Source of the DNA: an uncultured Micrococcus sp.
GTDB taxonomy: Bacteria; Actinomycetota; Actinomycetes; Actinomycetales; Micrococcaceae
Direction: 5' to 3'
NCBI GenBank assembly: GCA_946222435.1
Contig: CAMIOJ010000031.1
Span: 1 to 12,162, forward strand
DNA length: 12,162 nucleotides
Part shown: positions 1-6,395 of the stretch, one piece after another
Layout of the letters: every line of letters starts with the position of its first letter
Numbering within the stretch: position 1 is the stretch's first letter
Notes under the pieces: generated by a model
The model's input: the letters and a program-made list of their open reading frames with translations, nothing else
Databases searched by the model: none
Told to the model about the DNA's origin: nothing
Position numbers and translations under genes: made by a program

Positions 1-341
1 CGTCCGAGGACCCCTCCGAGTCCCCGGAGCCTTCCGACTCCCCCTCCCCCAGCGAGGACCCCGGCGAGTCGCCCGAGCCCACGGAGTCTCCCTCGCCAGA
101 GCCCTCCGAGCCCTCCGACCCGGAGCCGACCGAGGAGCCCAGCGAGTCGCCGGAGCCCTCCGAGTCGCCCTCGCCGAGTGAGGGCCCCAGCGAGTCGCCG
201 GAGCCCTCCGAGTCGCCGGAGCTCTCCGAGTCCCCCTCGCCGAGCGCGTCGGACGACCGGCCCGGGCCCCCGCCGGGTCGGCCCACAGAGCCCGGCCGGC
301 CCTCGGACGTCCCGTCCAACGGGCCCGCACCGCGCGACTGA
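1..341 (+). CDS. C-terminal tail of a Ser/Pro/Glu-rich protein, probably Ser/Thr kinase PknB (5' end outside window)
   Basis: Open from the left edge in the frame that stops with TGA at 339-341, leaving 112 residues. The tail is almost entirely Ser, Pro, Glu and Asp (SESPEPSES-type units), with no Lys and no aromatic residue, and Arg only in the last ~25 residues. No catalytic or PASTA domain lies inside the window, so the identity rests on context. In Actinobacteria the PASTA-domain kinase gene pknB commonly converges on trpG/pabA, exactly as here, and extracellular low-complexity tails follow its PASTA repeats in some species. A penicillin-binding protein, which may also carry a Pro/Ser-rich tail and sits in the same cluster, is the main alternative. 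A 32-nt stretch at 138-169 recurs exactly at 186-217, 16 codons later, so the tail grew by in-frame duplication. The function of the tail is not known; a wall-spanning stalk is a guess. Confidence 0.55.
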   Translation, partial: SEDPSESPEPSDSPSPSEDPGESPEPTESPSPEPSEPSDPEPTEEPSESPEPSESPSPSEGPSESPEPSESPELSESPSPSASDDRPGPPPGRPTEPGRPSDVPSNGPAPRD

Positions 342-391
342 GCGGTGCGCCGGCTCCTGCCGGCCGGAGAGCCGGACCCTGACCCACGACG

Positions 392-419
392 ACGGCCCCT
401 CACCTTCGTGAGGGGCCGT
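392..419. terminator. Bidirectional terminator hairpin between the convergent pknB-like gene and trpG
   Basis: A perfect 12-bp stem, ACGGCCCCTCAC at 392-403 and its complement at 408-419, closes a 4-nt CTTC loop. It lies 50 nt after the plus-strand stop and 28 nt after the minus-strand stop. No long T-run follows on either strand, which is usual for high-GC Actinobacteria. Confidence 0.75.
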
Positions 420-447
420 TCCGTCGTCGGGAGGCGGTGGGCGGGGG

Positions 448-1107
448 TCAGCGTGCCCCGGCGCCCATGATGGGGGCGAGGGTGCCCCCGAGGTCCGCGG
501 CGCCGGTCAGACCGGCGGACTCGAGCCAGTTGCCGAGCATGCGGTAGCCGCCCTCGGTGAGCACGGACTCCGGGTGGAACTGCACGCCCCACAGGGGAGC
601 GGTGCGGTGCGCCAGGCCCATGACCACGCCGTCGGCGGTCTCCGCGGTGACCTCCAGGACGGATTCGTCCACGGTGTCCCGGACGGCCGCGAGCGAGTGG
701 TACCGGGTGGCGGTGAAGGGGCTGGGCAGGCCCGCGAAGGTCGGGTGTCCGCGGTGCTCCACGAGCGAGGTCTTGCCGTGCATCAGGGACTCGGCGTGCG
801 AGACGGTGGCGCCGAAGACCTCGGCGATCGCCTGGTGGCCCAGGCACACGCCGAACAGCGGCTGGCCGACCTCGGCGGCGTGGCGGATCAGGTGCTCGGA
901 GACGCCGGCGTCCGCGGGGGCGCCGGGTCCGGGCGAGATGAGGATCGCGGTGTGCTCGCCCGCCAGCGCGACGGCCTCCTCCGGGGTGAGGGCGTCGTTG
1001 CGGACCACGGTGGTCTGGGCCCCGAGCTCGCCCAGGTACCCGACGAGGGTGTAGACGAAGCTGTCGTAGTTGTCGATCACGAGGACCGAGACGGCGGTGC
1101 TGCCCAT
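448..1107 (-). CDS. trpG: Glutamine amidotransferase of anthranilate / aminodeoxychorismate synthase (TrpG/PabA)
   Basis: Class I glutamine amidotransferase of 219 aa. It would hydrolyse glutamine and hand ammonia to a chorismate-binding partner, TrpE for tryptophan or PabB for folate; the partner is not in the window. The N-terminus LVIDNYDSF, the oxyanion region SPGPG (58-62), the nucleophile motif GVCLGHQ with Cys88, and the catalytic pair His178/Glu180 in VQFHPES are all intact. The length is normal for the family, with a short Gly/Ala tail. I start at the ATG at 1105-1107 because GGGAG lies a few bases upstream; the longer reading from 1152 adds 15 residues that do not resemble the family. 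trpG next to convergent pknB and divergent crgA is the usual actinobacterial order. TrpG and PabA roles cannot be separated from the sequence; one subunit may serve both. Confidence 0.93.
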   Translation of the reverse strand: MGSTAVSVLVIDNYDSFVYTLVGYLGELGAQTTVVRNDALTPEEAVALAGEHTAILISPGPGAPADAGVSEHLIRHAAEVGQPLFGVCLGHQAIAEVFGATVSHAESLMHGKTSLVEHRGHPTFAGLPSPFTATRYHSLAAVRDTVDESVLEVTAETADGVVMGLAHRTAPLWGVQFHPESVLTEGGYRMLGNWLESAGLTGAADLGGTLAPIMGAGAR

Positions 1108-1153
1108 CGGCGGCTCCCTTCGCTGGCTCCCCGCCGGCGTGCGGTGGGGCACA

Positions 1154-1159
1154 TAGACT
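1154..1159 (+). promoter_or_regulatory. Possible -10 element (TAGACT) for crgA
   Basis: TAGACT matches the actinobacterial TANNNT -10 pattern in the 201-bp divergent region between trpG and crgA. There is no convincing -35 at the right distance, and the leader to crgA would be about 140 nt. Weak call. Confidence 0.25.
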
Positions 1160-1186
1160 GGTCCGGGTCAGGCCGCGACCCGGACC
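1160..1186. repeat. Inverted repeat in the trpG/crgA divergent region
   Basis: A perfect 10-bp inverted repeat, GGTCCGGGTC at 1160-1169 and its complement at 1177-1186, encloses a 7-nt loop. It lies immediately after the TAGACT hexamer and 53 nt upstream of the trpG start. It could be an operator or a leader hairpin of either gene; no known motif is recognised. Confidence 0.5.
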
Positions 1187-1308
1187 GTGAGGACGCACTG
1201 GCGCACCGTCGACACCGTTTCGGCGGCGTGCGGTGCGGATGGGAACCAGGGTAGCGCGCGGTCGACACCACCAGCTCATGACCGACGACCCACAGTGAGG
1301 ATCACGCC

Positions 1309-1659
1309 GTGGCCGAGAACGAGACCCCGGACATGGGGGCGCCCGCACCGAGCGAGCAGGACGTGAAGCGTGCCGAGCGGCAGGCGAGGAACGACGAGCG
1401 CCGCGAGGCCCGCGAGGCCGCCCGCCGTGAGAAGGCGGAGCGCCGCGGGGCCGAGGAGGACCTCGGACCCAAGCCGCTGCCGCGCTGGTACAAGGCCACG
1501 ATGTTCGGCCTCATGATCGTGGGCCTGCTGTGGATCTGCGTGTTCTACCTGACCCAGACGCTGTTCCCCATCCCGGGCATCGGAGGCTGGAACATCATCA
1601 TCGGCTTCGGCATCGCCATGGTGGGCTTCCTGATGATGTCCCGCTGGTCCGAGGAGTGA
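1309..1659 (+). CDS. crgA: Cell division protein CrgA
   Basis: A small divisome-associated membrane protein of 116 aa. CrgA is known in Actinobacteria as a septation regulator that contacts FtsZ, FtsQ and penicillin-binding proteins. The first ~50 residues are highly charged (Arg/Glu/Ala, predicted helix). The family core follows: PLPRWYK, a first membrane segment at about 64-82, a short LFPIPGIGGWN link, and a second segment at about 94-112 ending in SRWSEE. Streptomyces and mycobacterial CrgA proteins are shorter (around 85-95 aa), so the charged N-terminus is an extension. The start is GTG at 1309-1311, with GTGAGG 8 nt upstream. Its position next to trpG and pknB is conserved. Confidence 0.95.
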   Translation: MAENETPDMGAPAPSEQDVKRAERQARNDERREAREAARREKAERRGAEEDLGPKPLPRWYKATMFGLMIVGLLWICVFYLTQTLFPIPGIGGWNIIIGFGIAMVGFLMMSRWSEE

Positions 1660-1662
1660 CCT

Positions 1663-1677
1663 GCACGGCCGCCGTGC
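1663..1677 (+). terminator. Short hairpin just after crgA
   Basis: GCACGG at 1663-1668 and CCGTGC at 1672-1677 form a 6-bp stem with a 3-nt loop, 3 nt after the crgA stop. There is no T-tract, so termination activity is uncertain. Confidence 0.35.
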
Positions 1678-1753
1678 CCCTGGATTCAGCAGAATCGAGC
1701 GGGTTTCTGCGGTGTCCGGGCCCGGAGGGACCGACAAAATGACAGCCGTGTGA

Positions 1754-1889
1754 TTCTCCACAGTGGGGACAACCCTGTGGATAACCCCGTTGTCGCGGAT
1801 GTCGAAACACACCGGTGTCATTCATGTCCACACCTGTGGACAACTCTGGGGACAACGCCGCAGAGCGGTGTGGACGACGCTGTGGAGAT
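1754..1889. other. Cluster of DnaA-box-like sites between crgA and the rhomboid gene
   Basis: Within 136 non-coding bp I count two 9-mers identical to DnaA-box consensus: TTATCCACA on the minus strand at 1776-1784 and TTGTCCACA on the minus strand at 1835-1843. Five more have one mismatch: TTCTCCACA at 1754-1762 (+), TTGTCCCCA at 1764-1772 (-), ATGTCCACA at 1824-1832 (+), TTGTCCCCA at 1847-1855 (-) and TCGTCCACA at 1869-1877 (-). ATCTCCACA at 1881-1889 (-) has two. Two same-strand pairs repeat with 12-bp start-to-start spacing (1764/1776 and 1835/1847). A 10-bp palindrome, ACACCGGTGT, sits in the middle at 1809-1818. No reading frame here looks like a gene. The density argues for DnaA binding; the role (origin accessory, DnaA titration or reactivation site, or transcription control) cannot be read from the sequence. 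Confidence 0.75.
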
Positions 1890-1907
1890 CAGGGGACGGG
1901 ACGGGGA

Positions 1908-1935
1908 CGACGGTCACGGCCCGACGGTCACGGCC
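1908..1935. repeat. Tandem duplication of a 14-bp unit at the 3' end of the rhomboid gene
   Basis: CGACGGTCACGGCC occurs twice head to tail, at 1908-1921 and 1922-1935. The right copy contains the rhomboid stop codon; the left copy lies in the 3' flank. Confidence 0.8.
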
Positions 1936-2857
1936 AGAGCATCGCCGGCGTGATCCGGGCCGCGCCGACGGCGGTGAGGACCACGAGGCCGGCCAGCACC
2001 GCGGCCACCGCGGCCCACTGGACCCACGGGACCCGCCGTCCGGCTCCGCGGGCGGCGCGGCCGCCCGGACCGAGCAGCTCGAAGCAGCCGGCCACGAGCG
2101 CGCCGGCCGCCAGTCCCCCGAGGTGCCCCTGCCAGGAGATCCCCGGCACCGTGAGGCTGAAGACGAGGTTCACCGCGAGCAGCACGGTGAGGGAGCCGAT
2201 GTTGCCGCCGCGGGCCCGGGTGAGCACGAAGACGGCGGCGAAGAGCCCGTAGATCGCACCCGAGGCGCCGAGCACGGGCGTGCGCGGGTCGGACAGCCAG
2301 AGCACGGCCACCGAGCCGCCCAGGGCGGAGAGGGCGTAGAGCGTCAGGAACCGGGCCGTGCCCAGCGGACGGACCAGGGCGCGGCCCAGCATCCACAGCG
2401 CCAGCATGTTCAGGACCAGGTGCCCGGGGTTCTGCAGGGAGTGCAGGAAGGCGTTGGACAGCATCCGGTACGGCTCCATGACCACCGTGGACGTCTGCCC
2501 GGGGGCGTACCAGCCGAGGGCCGTCAGGTCCGCGGCGCTGCCCAGCGTGGCCCACTGCCCTGCGTAGACGAGCGTGGTGAGCCCGATCAGGGCCCAGACC
2601 AGCGCCGGGGTGTCCTTCAGGGCGCTGCGCCGGCGCGGCACGCCGGCGGCGCGCTCCTGCTCCCTGCGGGCGGCGCAGTCCACGCACACCACATGCCCGG
2701 AGGACGTGGTGCCCGCCTGGCAGTCGAGGCAGGCCGGCCGGCGGCAGCCGACGCAGGCCATGTACGCCGCACGGCCCGGATGCCGCGGGCACTCGGGGAA
2801 TCCGGTGCCGCCGGCGTCCGGGCCGTGCGTCTCGTGAGGATCGGTCCGATCTGTCAC
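1928..2857 (-). CDS. Rhomboid family intramembrane serine protease with N-terminal zinc-ribbon-like motif
   Basis: A polytopic membrane protein of 309 aa. Rhomboids cleave substrates within the membrane using a Ser-His dyad. Ser199 sits in GASGAIYG and His245 in GHLGG; the oxyanion-side HxxxN is His146/Asn150 in GHLVLNM. Ahead of the membrane core is a soluble Cys/His cluster (Cys23, His26, Cys35, Cys38, Cys43, Cys46, Cys58, Cys61) that looks like a B-box or zinc-ribbon fold, as in many actinobacterial rhomboids. A further hydrophobic segment lies at about 280-300. The start is GTG at 2855-2857; the ribosome-binding site is poor, so the first few residues are uncertain. It starts 25 nt after the ppiA stop on the same strand, suggesting a two-gene operon. 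Natural substrates are not known. Confidence 0.92.
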   Translation of the reverse strand: MTDRTDPHETHGPDAGGTGFPECPRHPGRAAYMACVGCRRPACLDCQAGTTSSGHVVCVDCAARREQERAAGVPRRRSALKDTPALVWALIGLTTLVYAGQWATLGSAADLTALGWYAPGQTSTVVMEPYRMLSNAFLHSLQNPGHLVLNMLALWMLGRALVRPLGTARFLTLYALSALGGSVAVLWLSDPRTPVLGASGAIYGLFAAVFVLTRARGGNIGSLTVLLAVNLVFSLTVPGISWQGHLGGLAAGALVAGCFELLGPGGRAARGAGRRVPWVQWAAVAAVLAGLVVLTAVGAARITPAMLWP

Positions 2858-2882
2858 GTCAGGGGTCTGCCCGGGATGCGGC

Positions 2883-3413
2883 TCAGGCCTCGGCGATCTC
2901 GATGGAGTCGATGACGACGTCCTCCAGCGGACGGTCGCGCGGGTCGGTGGCGACGGCGTTGAGCCGGTCCACGACCTTCTGGGAGGCCTCGTCCTTCACC
3001 TCACCGAAGATGGTGTGCTTGCCGTTCAGCCAGCCGGTCGGCACGGAGGTGATGAAGAACTGGGAGCCGTTGGTGCCCGGGCCGGCGTTCGCCATGGCCA
3101 GCAGGTACGGGCGGTCGAACTGCAGCTCCGGGTGGATCTCGTCGCCGAACTGGTAGCCGGGGCCGCCGATGCCCATGCCGAGCGGGTCGCCGCCCTGGAT
3201 CATGAAGTCCTTGATGATGCGGTGGAACACGGTGCCGGAGTACAGCGGGGTGCCGGTCTGCTTCTCGCCGGTCTGCGGGTGGGTCCACTCCTGCTCGCCG
3301 GTGGCCAGGCCCACGAAGTTCTTCACGGTCTTCGGGGCGTGGTCTCCGTAGAGCTCCACGACGACGTCGCCCTGGTTGGTATGGATGGTCGCGATATGCG
3401 TGGCGTTGGTCAT
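2883..3413 (-). CDS. ppiA: Cyclophilin-type peptidyl-prolyl cis-trans isomerase
   Basis: A cytoplasmic cyclophilin of 176 aa that catalyses cis-trans isomerisation of Xaa-Pro bonds. The active-site block FHRIIKDFMIQGGD (63-76, with Arg65, Phe70, Met71 and Gln73), NGSQFFIT (115-122) and GWLNGKHTIFG (127-137, with Trp128 and His133) are all present. There is no signal peptide or lipobox, unlike secreted actinobacterial paralogs. I use the ATG at 3411-3413; an ATG three codons upstream (3420) is possible, and the much longer reading to 3593 is non-family sequence. It is the first gene of the ppiA-rhomboid pair and is divergent from the gene at 3614. Its location near gyrA and crgA is conserved in Actinobacteria. 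Confidence 0.95.
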   Translation of the reverse strand: MTNATHIATIHTNQGDVVVELYGDHAPKTVKNFVGLATGEQEWTHPQTGEKQTGTPLYSGTVFHRIIKDFMIQGGDPLGMGIGGPGYQFGDEIHPELQFDRPYLLAMANAGPGTNGSQFFITSVPTGWLNGKHTIFGEVKDEASQKVVDRLNAVATDPRDRPLEDVVIDSIEIAEA

Positions 3414-3522
3414 GGGCCTCATTGTTCCATCGACGCCCGCCTGTGGGCAGGGGACGGCGTGCCGCCCACCACACTTACGCGCAGGGCTTAGCCCGCCGGT
3501 GCGGTCCCGCGCCCGGTGGGGC

Positions 3523-3551
3523 GTGCCAGTCTCCTCCCGCGCGACTAGGCT
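3523..3551 (+). promoter_or_regulatory. Candidate promoter of the DUF5324-like gene
   Basis: GTGCCA (3523-3528, 4 of 6 to TTGACA) and TAGGCT (3546-3551, TANNNT) are separated by 17 nt. Transcription would start near 3558, about 55 nt before the ATG at 3614. Confidence 0.5.
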
Positions 3552-3613
3552 GGGACACAACCTGACACGCGGACGGGCACCCGTCCGCGGCACCCCCAGC
3601 TCAAGGAGATCGC

Positions 3614-4858
3614 ATGGGCTTCAAGACCTCCGATTCGACCGCAGAGACCACCGACTTCCGCGACACCGCGTTCGGCACGTTCCTGGACCGCCGCCGCGAG
3701 GACGCCCGCCACTGGGCCGCCCCGAAGGTGGAGGCCGCCCGCGCCTGGGGCGAGTACGGCCTGATCGACTCGACCTACCGTGCCAAGATCGCCGGCAAGG
3801 AGGGCCGCCGCCTCGCCGAGGACGCCCGGACCCAGGTCGGCCCGCAGCTGGCCGCCGGTGCCGAGCGTGCCAACGCCGCCGTCTCCCAGCAGTACGCCCG
3901 CCTGGCCCCGGCCGTGGCGGACCGGTACCAGAAGTACGCACCGCAGGTCGCCGCCGGCCTCGCGGCCGTGTCCCCGGCCCTCGCCGGCGGCCTGAACACC
4001 GTCCAGGGCTTCCTGGCTGACCTCCAGGACCAGGCGGAGTCCGCCGGCAAGGACCTGAAGAAGACCGCCGAGAAGAAGGGCAAGACGCTGAAGAAGCAGA
4101 ACACCAAGAACCGCAAGGCCGCGGCCAAGAAGGCCGGCCGCCTCAAGAAGGACCTCGCCAAGCAGGGCAAGGCCGCCGCGAAGGCCACCCGCAAGGGCGC
4201 CGCCCAGGGCGGCCAGGACGTCCAGGCCGCCGTCCTGGCCGGTCTCGCCGCCCTCCAGGCCGGCCAGCAGAAGCTGTCCCCCGAGGTCCAGCGCCGCGTG
4301 GCCGACGCCACCAAGTACGCCCAGGACCGCCGCGACCAGTACGTCCCGGTGGCCGCCGCCCGCCTGGCGGACGCCGTCGGCAAGGCCGGCAAGTCCGTGC
4401 ACGACTACAAGGTCCCGGCCTCCGTGGAGGACACCCTCGTCCGCGTGACCGGGGACAAGAAGATCGTGAAGAGGCTGCGCAAGGCCGCCGAGGGCTACGC
4501 CCACAACGCGGAGAAGGGCATGAAGAAGCATGCCAAGCAGGCCAAGCGCCAGTCCCGCTCCGGCAAGGGCTGGATCATCTCCGGCATGACCGTGGCCGCC
4601 GCCGGCGCCGCCTACGCGATCTGGAAGCTGACCAAGCCGGTCCAGGATCCGTGGAAGGCCCCGGCCCCCGGCCCGGTGACCGCCAACGTCCCGGTGGTGG
4701 ACGCCCACGGCTCCGCCGATCCGTACGCCAAGCAGCGCGCCGCGGTTGCCGAGGCCCAGGCCCGCCGCGACGGCGCCGCCCAGGCCGGCGGCGACGTCCA
4801 GGTGGACTCCGTGGACACCGGCGGACCGACCTCCGCCAACCCGGGCATCTCCCGCTGA
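3614..4858 (+). CDS. Lys/Ala-rich membrane-anchored protein, DUF5324-like
   Basis: A protein of 414 aa with no enzymatic motif. Residues 1-145 are amphipathic Ala-rich helix with repeated AP-type breaks. Residues 147-195 are very rich in Lys and Ala (KKTAEKKGKTLKKQ, KAAAKKAGRLKKD), resembling histone H1 or HU tails. Residues 200-310 are further Ala-rich helix. One membrane segment at about 320-338 (WIISGMTVAAAGAAYAIWKL) is followed by PVQDPWK and a Pro/Ala/Asp tail. The arrangement of helical body, late membrane segment and W/P tail recalls the Streptomyces DUF5324 protein encoded next to ppiA and the rhomboid gene; this match is from memory and context. The start is certain: AAGGAG at 3603-3608, 5 nt before the ATG. 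Topology is not determined; positive charge before the membrane segment favours a cytoplasmic N-terminal part. The function is unknown. Confidence 0.85.
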   Translation: MGFKTSDSTAETTDFRDTAFGTFLDRRREDARHWAAPKVEAARAWGEYGLIDSTYRAKIAGKEGRRLAEDARTQVGPQLAAGAERANAAVSQQYARLAPAVADRYQKYAPQVAAGLAAVSPALAGGLNTVQGFLADLQDQAESAGKDLKKTAEKKGKTLKKQNTKNRKAAAKKAGRLKKDLAKQGKAAAKATRKGAAQGGQDVQAAVLAGLAALQAGQQKLSPEVQRRVADATKYAQDRRDQYVPVAAARLADAVGKAGKSVHDYKVPASVEDTLVRVTGDKKIVKRLRKAAEGYAHNAEKGMKKHAKQAKRQSRSGKGWIISGMTVAAAGAAYAIWKLTKPVQDPWKAPAPGPVTANVPVVDAHGSADPYAKQRAAVAEAQARRDGAAQAGGDVQVDSVDTGGPTSANPGISR

Positions 4859-4861
4859 ACC

Positions 4862-4899
4862 ACGGGGCGGTCACGCTGAGGCTTCGCCTCCGGCCCCGT
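4862..4899 (+). terminator. Hairpin 1 after the DUF5324-like gene
   Basis: The outer arms ACGGGGC (4862-4868) and GCCCCGT (4893-4899) enclose an inner stem GAGGC/GCCTC (4878-4882 and 4886-4890) with a TTC loop. It begins 4 nt after the stop codon. Confidence 0.55.
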
Positions 4900-4904
4900 C
4901 CCTG

Positions 4905-4943
4905 ACGTGAGCCCCCGCCGGCAGCGCCGGCGGGGGCTCACGT
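4905..4943. terminator. Strong bidirectional terminator hairpin (18-bp perfect stem)
   Basis: ACGTGAGCCCCCGCCGGC at 4905-4922 is perfectly complementary to 4926-4943 with a 3-nt AGC loop. It lies between the convergent DUF5324-like gene and the aldehyde dehydrogenase gene. Confidence 0.8.
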
Positions 4944-4954
4944 GTGCCGGCCCC

Positions 4955-4987
4955 GCACCGGAGGCGACCGCTGGTCGTCTCCGGTGC
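4955..4987. terminator. Hairpin 3, downstream of the aldehyde dehydrogenase gene
   Basis: A 15-position stem pairs 4955-4969 with 4973-4987 around a GCT loop, with one non-Watson-Crick position (4964/4978: G-U in plus-strand RNA, C-A in minus-strand RNA). It lies 27 nt after the aldehyde dehydrogenase stop. Confidence 0.65.
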
Positions 4988-5014
4988 GAGGCCGTCGTCA
5001 TGCCTCTCAGTGCC

Positions 5015-6394
5015 TCACAGGCCGCCGGGCGAGCGGACGAGCTTGTGGTTGGCGAACTCCTCGATGCCCAGCCGGCCCAGCTCCCGGCCGATGCCCGAGC
5101 GCTTCACGCCGCCGAAGGGCAGCTCGGCCGAGGACTTGGAGGTCGAGTTGATCCACACCATGCCCACCTCCAGGCGCGCGGCGACGTCCTCGGCCACCTC
5201 GGCGCTGGTGGTGTACACGGAGCTGGAGAGGCCGTACGGGGAGTCGTTGGCCAGCTCGATCGCGGCGTCCAGGTCCTTCACCCGGTGCACCACGGCCACC
5301 GGACCGAAGATCTCCTCCCGGTAGGCGCGGGCGGACTCGGGGACGTCCACCAGGACGGTCGGCGGGTAGAAGAAGCCCGGACCGTCCGGGACCTGACCGC
5401 CGGTGAGGGTCCGGGCGCCGTGGGCCACGGCGTCCTCCACGAGCTCGTGGACGTCCTCCCGCGCCTGCGCCGAGGACAGCGGGCCCACCACGGTGTCCTC
5501 GTCCTGCGGGTCTCCGAACGGAACGGAGGACATGCCGGCCACGAACCTCTCCAGGAACGGCTCGTACAGCTCCTCCACCACGATGAACCGCTTCGAGGAC
5601 GTGCAGGTCTGGCCGGAGTTCACGCAGCGGCCGATCACGGCGTCCTTCGCGGTGGCCTCCAGGTCCGCGTCCGGGGCGACCACGAACGGGTCCGAGCCAC
5701 CGAGCTCCAGGACGGCCTTCTTCACCTCGCGGCCGGCCTGCTCGCCGACGATCCTCCCCGCCCGGTCCGAGCCGGTCAGGGTGACGCCGGCGATGCGCTC
5801 GTCCGCGATCATGGCGCCCACGTGCTCATGGCCCAGGAACGCGTTGACGAAGGCGTCCGTGGGGACGCCGGCGTCCTGGAGCATCCGCTCCACGTTCAGG
5901 GCCGAGCGTGCGCAGTTGCCGGCGTGCTTGAGGATCATGGTGTTGCCCAGCAGCAGGTTCGGGGCGGCCACGCGGGCGATCTGATAGTGCGGGAAGTTCC
6001 ACGGCATGATCATCAGCAGCACACCGATCGGGTCCCGGCGCAGGTACGCCATGCCGCCGGTGGCCGGCTCGATCTGCTCGCGAGCGATCATCTGAGGCCC
6101 CTGCTCCGCGTAGTACCGGAAGATGCCGGCGCAGGTCTTCATCTCGCCGCGGGCGGCGGTGATCGGCTTGCCCATCTCCGTGGTGACGTCCTGCGCGAGC
6201 TGCTCGGCGCGCTCCTCGTAGAGGTCGGCGATCCGGTGGAGCACGGCGGCGCGGTCCGCGACCTGCGTGCGGCGCCAGGAGAGGTACCCGGCGTGGGCCC
6301 GGGCCAGCAGCGGCTCGAGCCGGTCCTCGGTGAGGGCCTCGAACTCCTCGACGAGCTCGCCGGTGGCCGGGTTCGTGGTGTGGAAGCGTGCCAT
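5015..6394 (-). CDS. gabD: NAD(P)-dependent succinate-semialdehyde dehydrogenase (GabD1-type aldehyde dehydrogenase)
   Basis: An aldehyde dehydrogenase of 459 aa that would oxidise succinate semialdehyde to succinate at the end of the GABA degradation route, in the cytoplasm. Visible are PWNFP with Asn133, LKHAGN with Lys156 for cofactor binding, LELGG with general base Glu230, GQTC with nucleophile Cys264, EEIFGP (360-365) and the late LPFGGVKRSG. Length (about 455-460) and the motif string ELGGSDPFVV match the short GabD1 branch, as in mycobacteria, better than the ~480-aa E. coli GabD. The ATG at 6392-6394 has AAAGGGG just upstream; a reading from 6586 adds 64 residues of non-family sequence. 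No GABA transaminase gene is adjacent, so another aldehyde substrate is possible. Cofactor preference cannot be read safely. Confidence 0.88.
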   Translation of the reverse strand: MARFHTTNPATGELVEEFEALTEDRLEPLLARAHAGYLSWRRTQVADRAAVLHRIADLYEERAEQLAQDVTTEMGKPITAARGEMKTCAGIFRYYAEQGPQMIAREQIEPATGGMAYLRRDPIGVLLMIMPWNFPHYQIARVAAPNLLLGNTMILKHAGNCARSALNVERMLQDAGVPTDAFVNAFLGHEHVGAMIADERIAGVTLTGSDRAGRIVGEQAGREVKKAVLELGGSDPFVVAPDADLEATAKDAVIGRCVNSGQTCTSSKRFIVVEELYEPFLERFVAGMSSVPFGDPQDEDTVVGPLSSAQAREDVHELVEDAVAHGARTLTGGQVPDGPGFFYPPTVLVDVPESARAYREEIFGPVAVVHRVKDLDAAIELANDSPYGLSSSVYTTSAEVAEDVAARLEVGMVWINSTSKSSAELPFGGVKRSGIGRELGRLGIEEFANHKLVRSPGGL

Positions 6395-6395
6395 G

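Noticed and set aside
1..341. CRISPR or satellite-like repeat at the left edge
   Set aside because: Repeats are imperfect, codon-phased and coding (Ser/Pro/Glu tail), without spacer structure.
1715..1726. 12-bp palindrome TCCGGGCCCGGA and nearby GATTC/GAATC repeat after crgA
   Set aside because: Loop-less or 5-bp palindromes are common in this base composition; not enough to call a terminator or site.
1763..2914. 383-codon plus-strand frame and a minus-strand frame at 1914-2792 over the rhomboid gene
   Set aside because: Both are shadows of the rhomboid gene, whose frame carries the complete catalytic motifs.
3414..3593. N-terminal extension of the ppiA frame to 3593
   Set aside because: Arg/Pro-rich non-family sequence reaching into the divergent promoter; the internal ATG matches the cyclophilin start.
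3545..4708. 387-codon minus-strand open frame opposite the DUF5324-like gene
   Set aside because: Leu/Gly/Val-rich shadow created by the Ala/Lys codons of the real gene, which has the AAGGAG and promoter.
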